From NCBI GenBank assembly GCA_031287285.1, contig JAITTC010000246.1, positions 1 to 10,912 on the forward strand: 10,912 bases of DNA, written 5' to 3'. The position numbers and the translations under genes are program-made. This DNA comes from Christensenellaceae bacterium (GTDB lineage Bacteria; Bacillota; Clostridia; Christensenellales; UBA1750). The notes below the pieces were generated by a model. The model did not search any database. It worked only from the letters and a program-made list of their open reading frames with translations, and was not told the origin of the DNA. Below are positions 6,610-10,912 of this stretch, piece by piece (positions within the stretch are counted from its first letter, which is position 1; every line of letters starts with the position of its first letter).

Positions 6610-8883
6610 CTAAAATCCCTTGATGCTCTCATCCACCAGCCTTCCGTAGTCCTCGAGCAGCTCATCCGCGAATTCCATGCTCATGGCCTCGCAGATCACA
6701 CTGAACTCCTCGCTGTCTTCCTCCGGGGAGATCAGCGCCCAGCCTCTTGCCCCGTGGCGAACGAGGATGCCGTTTTCCATGCGTGAATTCGTGCCCCGCA
6801 AGCGGTCGGCGGCTAGGCGCAGCGCGCGCCCCTTCTGGGCGTTCTGGCAGGGGAAGCGGCGGGCCCTGCGATAGGTCTGGGGCAGGGTTTTAAGCAGAGC
6901 GCGCAATTCCAGGCCCATGCCGTCCAGGGCGCGCAACAGCAGCGCCAGGGCCGCAACGGCGTCGAAGAACAGCGCGAAATAGATGGGATGATCACGGCAA
7001 AGCTCCATCAGCTGCCCGCGCCCCGGCGCGCAGCGCCTAAGCTCCACGCCGTATTCCTCTGCCAGCGTTTCAAGGCCCATCGAATCGGCCCAGGAGCCAA
7101 GGATCGGCGCGCCTGGGGTGAAATGGTGCGCCACGGCTGCCCAGAGCAGGGGAAGCTGCTCCGGCGCCACCATGGAGCCGCCTTCGTCGCTGAGGAGGAG
7201 GCCTTCCCCGTCCTCGGAAACGCGCGCTGCGATCAGCCCCTGCGGCTCAAAGAGCAGCGCGGCCTCGGTCGAGAGGGGCCCTGTTGGAGCTTCGATGCGC
7301 GCATGGCCGGGCTGGCGGTTTAGATCGGCCAAAAGGGTTAAGCGAATGAGCCGCAGCGCCGTTATTCCAGAAAGCGGGAGGGCCTTTGGCAGTTCCTCCA
7401 GCGTAAGCGGCGTGCCTTCCAGGCGCGAAAAGCCGCTTTGCAGGCTGCGCCGCGCAGAAAGCGGCAGCTCCAGCCCGTCGGGGCCATAAAGGTCGACGCA
7501 GAGCCGCCCTTCGCGCAGCGCGCAATAGGCGGCGCCCGCCGCGTCCTGCTCCTCAAGGGCCATGCGCAGCGCGGCCGGGCTGACCTCCCCGGCCAGCGCG
7601 GGCGCGAGTCCGCCGGAGGAAAGGCCGGCCGCAAGGGCCTGCGCCGCCATGCCGGCGGAGCCGCTTCCGTCGGTGCCAAGGGCAAAGCAGGGGCCCTGCA
7701 GCGCTGCAGCCAGCGCGCGCCCCAGGGTAACGAGCAGCTCGGGCTCCAAAAGGGCCCCCGCGTAAAGCCCCCTGGCCAGCCAAACGGGGCCTGCAAAGCC
7801 CGGGCGAAGCTGGCCGTTTACCCGCGCCCCGGCGGGCACCTCGCTGCGCGGCCAGACCAGAGCGCCGTCCCGCAGAACCGCGTTTTCGCCAAGAACCGCG
7901 GAGCTGCCCAGCACCGCCCCCCGGTAGGCCTGCGCCCCGCGCAGCGCGCAGGCCCCATCCAGAACCAGGCAGCCGCGCAGCTCCGCGCTTTCGGCCGCCA
8001 GGCTGTGGTCCCAGAGCACGCTCTGCTTGACCGAAGCACGGCTTCGCACCCGCGCCCCGCGCCCAATCACCGCATAGGGGCCGACGGTGGACCCGGCGGC
8101 GATCTCGGCGCCGCGCCCGATCCAAACCGGCTCCACGATCTCGGCGCCCTCCTCGATGAGCGCCCCCTCTTCGATCAAAGGCCCAAGCCCCCGAATTTTG
8201 CCGTCGAGCCCGTCAAAATGCGCCTGGCGGTAGATCTCGCTGTCGCCGATGTCGCACCAATAGCCATCGGCCGCGTAGCCATACAGCCCCAGATCCTCGG
8301 CGAGCATCCTGGGGAAGAGCTGCTTGCCAAAATCATAGGGGCCTTCGGGCGGAATCAGGTCGAGCACTTCCGGCTCCAGGATGTAAATTCCGGTGTTTGC
8401 CATATCGGAAAAGACCTGGCTCCAGCCCGGCTTCTCAAAAAAGCGCTGAATGCGCCCCTCGCCGTCGCAGAGCGCCACGCCGTACTCCAGCGGGACCTCC
8501 ACCTGCTTGAGCACCAGCGTGGCCAGGGCCTTTTTCTCTTCGTGGAAGGCCAGAGCAGCGGCCAGATCGATATCGGTCAGCGCATCGCCCGAAACGACCA
8601 AGAAGCGCTCGTTTAAAAACTCCCTCGCAAGGCGCAGGCTGCCCGCCGTGCCCATGGGGCGCTCCTCCACAAAATACCGCAACCTCTCGCCAAAATGGCG
8701 CTGAATTTCCTCCGCGCGGTAGGCCAGCGTGGCTCCAATGCCGTTTAAATTTAAAGCTTCCAGGGCTTCGACCGCGTACTCCATGACGGGCTTGCCAAGA
8801 AGGGGCACCATAGGCTTTGGGATGAGACAGGTAAGGTGCCGCAGCCTTTGCCCGCTGCCGCCCGCCATGATGATCGCCTTCAT
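6610..8883 (-). CDS. Sugar-1-phosphate nucleotidyltransferase / left-handed beta-helix / degenerate phosphohexomutase fusion
   Basis: A 757-aa protein of the 'mannose-1-phosphate guanylyltransferase/phosphomannomutase' fusion type, expected to make an NDP-sugar in the cytoplasm. Residues 1-225 are the nucleotidyltransferase: AGGSGQRLR (7-15), KPMVPLLGKP, VVSGD (96-100), FFEKPGW (148-154) and YWCDIGDSEIY (208-218). Residues about 235-355 form hexapeptide repeats of a left-handed beta-helix. Residues about 365-757 align by pattern with phosphohexomutases, but the TASHNP serine loop, the DGDxDR metal loop (here SEDGEG, 556-561) and the RxSGTEP phosphate loop (here near 718-726) are not recognisable. 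The ATG at 8883 has AGGAGG seven bases upstream. The gene appears to be monocistronic, with a terminator right after it. The first half is secure; sugar and nucleotide specificity are not readable. Confidence 0.9.
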   Translation of the reverse strand: MKAIIMAGGSGQRLRHLTCLIPKPMVPLLGKPVMEYAVEALEALNLNGIGATLAYRAEEIQRHFGERLRYFVEERPMGTAGSLRLAREFLNERFLVVSGDALTDIDLAAALAFHEEKKALATLVLKQVEVPLEYGVALCDGEGRIQRFFEKPGWSQVFSDMANTGIYILEPEVLDLIPPEGPYDFGKQLFPRMLAEDLGLYGYAADGYWCDIGDSEIYRQAHFDGLDGKIRGLGPLIEEGALIEEGAEIVEPVWIGRGAEIAAGSTVGPYAVIGRGARVRSRASVKQSVLWDHSLAAESAELRGCLVLDGACALRGAQAYRGAVLGSSAVLGENAVLRDGALVWPRSEVPAGARVNGQLRPGFAGPVWLARGLYAGALLEPELLVTLGRALAAALQGPCFALGTDGSGSAGMAAQALAAGLSSGGLAPALAGEVSPAALRMALEEQDAAGAAYCALREGRLCVDLYGPDGLELPLSARRSLQSGFSRLEGTPLTLEELPKALPLSGITALRLIRLTLLADLNRQPGHARIEAPTGPLSTEAALLFEPQGLIAARVSEDGEGLLLSDEGGSMVAPEQLPLLWAAVAHHFTPGAPILGSWADSMGLETLAEEYGVELRRCAPGRGQLMELCRDHPIYFALFFDAVAALALLLRALDGMGLELRALLKTLPQTYRRARRFPCQNAQKGRALRLAADRLRGTNSRMENGILVRHGARGWALISPEEDSEEFSVICEAMSMEFADELLEDYGRLVDESIKGF

Positions 8884-9164
8884 ATTTCTTCCTCCTAAAA
8901 ACCGTTCCTTGCTTAAAGAGCATTGCCGTTTTTGGGAAGGAATATGAGGGCAGAGATGAAACTCGGCAGCATTGCCATGTTTTATGGCGCCGGAATTGTG
9001 CTTGGAAATGAGCGCTTTGCGATGCGGAAAGTGGGGGAGGAGGATGCAAAAAATGGATATTCACAGAAAGGAGAGGAGGAAGCAAAGGCTGCTTGAAAGG
9101 CGCCGATGCCCCGCTTTAATCGCCTTGTGATGGCCGCCCCAGAGGGATTTCCGGCAGCAAAAAC
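8884..9164. other. Intergenic region upstream of the nucleotidyltransferase gene
   Basis: The minus strand carries the AGGAGG site for the gene below, but no promoter close to consensus; TTTCCA with CATAAA about 16 bp apart near 8976-9003 is a weak candidate. The plus strand is strikingly purine-rich from about 9025 to 9092. Apart from the small plus-strand frame listed separately, I see no gene. Confidence 0.4.
8944..9096 (+). CDS. Possible 50-aa small ORF (plus strand)
   Basis: The only plus-strand frame I consider worth recording. From the ATG at 8944 it encodes 50 residues: a short hydrophobic stretch (LGSIAMFYGAGIVLG) followed by a charged tail rich in Glu, Lys and Ala. GGAAGG lies just before the start, though with short spacing; a second in-frame ATG at 8956 follows AGGG. 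It resembles no family I know. The tail coincides with a purine-rich tract that could produce such a frame by chance, and the neighbours are all on the other strand. No promoter or terminator for it was found. Confidence 0.2.
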   Translation: MRAEMKLGSIAMFYGAGIVLGNERFAMRKVGEEDAKNGYSQKGEEEAKAA

Positions 9165-9196
9165 GGCAAGGCAACGGGCGCGCCCGTTGCCTTGCC
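9165..9196 (-). terminator. Intrinsic terminator of the dusB unit (perfect 32-nt palindrome)
   Basis: Positions 9165-9180 and 9181-9196 are exact reverse complements (GGCAAGGCAACGGGCG and its complement), 16 bp with no unpaired centre. In RNA the tip would open by a few pairs. On the minus strand it follows the dusB TAG by 13 nt and is followed by GTTTTTG, as expected for an intrinsic terminator. The plus-strand side lacks a T-run. Confidence 0.88.
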
Positions 9197-9209
9197 AAGA
9201 AACGGGCCG

Positions 9210-10184
9210 CTACTGCGTCTTCGCCAGGGCCTGAAGCAACGCCGCCAGCTCGCAAAGGCTTTGCGCCGCGTTGATCTGCAGCCTGGCCGCCGTCGCGCCG
9301 CGCAGGCCCTTCGTGTACCAGGCCATGTGCTTGCGCATCTCGCGCATGGCGGCTTTTTCGCCGCGCAGCCGGGCCAGCTCACGGGCCTGGCAAAGCGCGG
9401 TTTCCAGCCTGCCTGCAGGCGATACGGCAAGGGGCGGAAGGCCTTGCCGCGCTCGCTTGATCTGCGCAAAAAGCCAGGGGTTGCCCATGGCTCCCCGGCC
9501 AATCATCACCGCGTGGCAGCCGGTTTCGCGCAGCATGGTTTCCGCATCCTCGGGCGTGCGAACATCTCCATTGCCCACCACGGGGATGCGAAGCTTCGCC
9601 GCGGTTTCGCCGATGGCTGCCCAATCCGCCCTTTCGCCATAAAACTGGCTGCGGGTGCGGGCGTGCAGGGTCAAAAAGGCTGCGCCCGCATCCTCAAAGC
9701 GGCTGGCCGCCTCTAAGTAGTTTCGGCTTTGCGCATCCCAGCCAAGGCGCATTTTTACGCTCAGGGGCTTTTTTAAGGCTTTTGCCAGCGCTTCGACCAG
9801 TTTTTGCGCCTTGGGCAGGTCGCGCAGCAGCGCGCTGCCATCCCCGTTTGAAACGATCTTCGGCGCGGGGCAGCCGAGGTTTAAATCAAGGCCCAAATAG
9901 GGCCCGCCCTCCAAGCGCAGCGCGCTTTCAACCAAAAAGCGCTCTTCCGAGCCAAAAAGCTGCAAAAAGGCCCGCTCGCCGGGCGTTACCCGGCTGAGCA
10001 GAGCCACTTCCTCGCGGTTTTGGGGGCCGAGCGCCACCCCCTTGGCGGAGATCATCTCGGTTACCGTAAAATCCGCCCCCTGCTTTGCGCATAGGGCGCG
10101 GAAGGGCGCGTCGGTCACGCCTGCCATGGGCGCCAAAAAGAGGCTCTCCTTGGGGATCAGCGCCCGGAGCTCAGGCCGCCGCAT
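9210..10184 (-). CDS. dusB: tRNA dihydrouridine synthase DusB
   Basis: FMN-dependent enzyme that reduces uridines in the D-loop of tRNAs using NADPH. The 324 residues carry the full Dus set: FLAPMAGVTDAPFR (16-29), DLNLGCPAPKIVSNGDGSAL (100-119) with catalytic Cys105, VKMRLGWD with the FMN-contacting Lys144, His174 in HARTRSQFYGERADW, and the FMN phosphate-binding VVGNGD (202-207) and IGRGAMGNPW (228-237). The C-terminal helical tRNA-binding domain follows. The CPAPK..NGDGSAL pattern is DusB-like. The ATG at 10184 overlaps the upstream gene's TGA by 14 nt and has no clear Shine-Dalgarno, so translation is probably coupled. The start places APMAG at the same distance from the N-terminus as in Bacillus relatives. 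Confidence 0.96.
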   Translation of the reverse strand: MRRPELRALIPKESLFLAPMAGVTDAPFRALCAKQGADFTVTEMISAKGVALGPQNREEVALLSRVTPGERAFLQLFGSEERFLVESALRLEGGPYLGLDLNLGCPAPKIVSNGDGSALLRDLPKAQKLVEALAKALKKPLSVKMRLGWDAQSRNYLEAASRFEDAGAAFLTLHARTRSQFYGERADWAAIGETAAKLRIPVVGNGDVRTPEDAETMLRETGCHAVMIGRGAMGNPWLFAQIKRARQGLPPLAVSPAGRLETALCQARELARLRGEKAAMREMRKHMAWYTKGLRGATAARLQINAAQSLCELAALLQALAKTQ

Positions 10185-10701
10185 CTTTGGGCAGTTCGGT
10201 TAGGCGGACGATCTTCCAGCCGTCGCCTTCCCGTTGAAGCTCGAGTTCGTAGGAGGAATCGTCTTCCCAGGAGGGCGCGGGGATCTTGTTGGGGTCGGCA
10301 AGCTGTTCCGGGGTCTGCTTTGCGATGGGCAGGTAGCCGGTTACCGACTCCACGATCTGCTCGAGTCTGACCGTCGCGCTGTCTTCCCAGGGCAGGGCGT
10401 GGATGGAAGTGACCTTCACCTCGCTGACGGCGCCCTGCATGTCATAATCCGAGTAAATATGGCGTTTTTCATAAATGGGGTCGCTCATAAAAGCTGCCGC
10501 GGCGAAGAACTTTGGCAGCTCGACCTCATCGCTTAAGCAGACTGCGACGTTTAGGCGCGTATTCATCCCCTCGGTGACGAGGACGTAGATATGGCTTACG
10601 TTCATCGCCATCGTGAAGGCGGAAAAGCAAAGCACGGCAGCGACGGCCACGATCACCATCCATTTAAGCAGGCAGGCTAGGAAGCGAATGGCATAGTCCA
10701 C
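10171..10701 (-). CDS. Single-span membrane protein of unknown function
   Basis: A 176-aa protein I do not recognise. From the GTG at 10701 it has a short N-terminus (VDYAIRF), one hydrophobic span at about residues 6-33 and an extracytoplasmic domain of about 140 residues. That domain includes two or three beta-like stretches (VSEVKVTSIHALPW, SSYELELQREGDGWKIVRL) and a proline-rich linker. The ending DGWKIVRL recalls small NTF2-like or lipoprotein-type extracellular domains, which is only an impression. An ATG exists in frame at 10737, but TATAAT of the promoter lies within those extra codons, so I choose the GTG, which follows AGAAGGGG with a 4-nt gap. It overlaps dusB by 14 nt, and the two form one transcription unit. 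A functional link with tRNA modification is not implied. Confidence 0.75.
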   Translation of the reverse strand: MDYAIRFLACLLKWMVIVAVAAVLCFSAFTMAMNVSHIYVLVTEGMNTRLNVAVCLSDEVELPKFFAAAAFMSDPIYEKRHIYSDYDMQGAVSEVKVTSIHALPWEDSATVRLEQIVESVTGYLPIAKQTPEQLADPNKIPAPSWEDDSSYELELQREGDGWKIVRLTELPKDAAA

Positions 10702-10725
10702 AAAACCCCTTCTTTCCACTTCGCC

Positions 10726-10753
10726 ATTATAACACATGGTGGAACGCTTTCAA
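10726..10753 (-). promoter_or_regulatory. Extended -10 sigma-A promoter for the membrane protein/dusB unit
   Basis: Minus strand -35 TTGAAA (10753-10748), 16-bp spacer, and -10 TATAAT (10731-10726), which is the exact consensus and is preceded by TGT as in extended -10 promoters. A start about seven bases downstream leaves a leader of roughly 18 nt before the GTG at 10701. Confidence 0.85.
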
Positions 10754-10912
10754 GGCGGGGATTGTTTCCGGGGCTGGGCGGCGCGGCCCCAACGCGCGTC
10801 GGGCGTAAAGAAGGGGAGGGGGAGCACGGTTGGGAACGGCTCAAAACTCGGCGAACAGGGCAAAAAAGGGGGCCTGTCGGGTAGAGTGGCGCTTTTGGCG
10901 GCGGCAGAGAAG
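10754..10912. other. Upstream intergenic region with no supported gene
   Basis: No frame on either strand has a convincing start, ribosome site or recognisable product. There is a weak GGGGC/GCCCC pairing around 10770-10790 and an ACAGG/CCTGT pairing around 10855-10879. A gene could begin or end beyond the window edge, but nothing here shows it. Confidence 0.4.

Noticed and set aside
7438..8616. 392-aa plus-strand frame opposite the nucleotidyltransferase fusion
   Set aside because: It is antisense to clear nucleotidyltransferase and beta-helix motifs, and its own product is Ala/Gln/Arg-rich with no family features.
8435..9085. 216-aa minus-strand frame overlapping the start of the nucleotidyltransferase
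   Set aside because: It uses another frame of the same coding strand; the real gene has AGGAGG at the correct distance from its ATG and the expected N-terminal motif.

Overview
The window is about 10.9 kb of G+C-rich DNA in which every gene I can support lies on the minus strand. The gene set points to Bacillota, probably a Clostridia-type lineage. The markers are RNase J followed by a YlbF-family protein, and an mltG/U32-peptidase neighbourhood like the yrrL-yrrM-yrrN-yrrO cluster of Bacillus subtilis. TTGxxA/TATAxT sigma-A type promoters and AGGAGG ribosome sites fit this. Genus and species cannot be read from the sequence.

Read in the direction of transcription (high to low coordinate) there are three units. 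(1) 10753-9165: a near-consensus promoter, a small single-span membrane protein of unknown function, dusB (tRNA dihydrouridine synthase) overlapping it by 14 nt, and a perfect 32-nt palindrome with a T-run as terminator. (2) 8883-6549: a single 757-aa sugar nucleotidyltransferase fused to a left-handed beta-helix and a phosphohexomutase-like half whose catalytic loops look degenerate, followed by a compound hairpin terminator. (3) 5929-1 and beyond the window: a good promoter, an approximately 230-nt leader, RNase J with a long low-complexity N-terminal tail, a YlbF-family protein, MltG, a U32 peptidase (TrhP-like tRNA hydroxylation protein) and a YeaE-like aldo/keto reductase cut by the window edge. 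The last three genes are joined by 4-nt stop/start overlaps (GTGA and ATGA). The U32 gene carries an apparent one-base deletion.

Units 2 and 3 are separated by about 650 bp without a convincing gene. Part of this (6150-6303) is a back-to-back series of five GC-rich perfect or near-perfect hairpins, preceded by a 12-bp stem hairpin and three copies of a decamer. It looks like a dispersed palindromic repeat cluster or a structured RNA and is the least explained part of the window. Functionally, unit 3 joins RNA decay (RNase J, YlbF), cell-wall glycan termination (MltG) and tRNA wobble modification (U32). Unit 1 adds a second tRNA-modification enzyme. I see no CRISPR array, rRNA, tRNA, transposase or phage gene.
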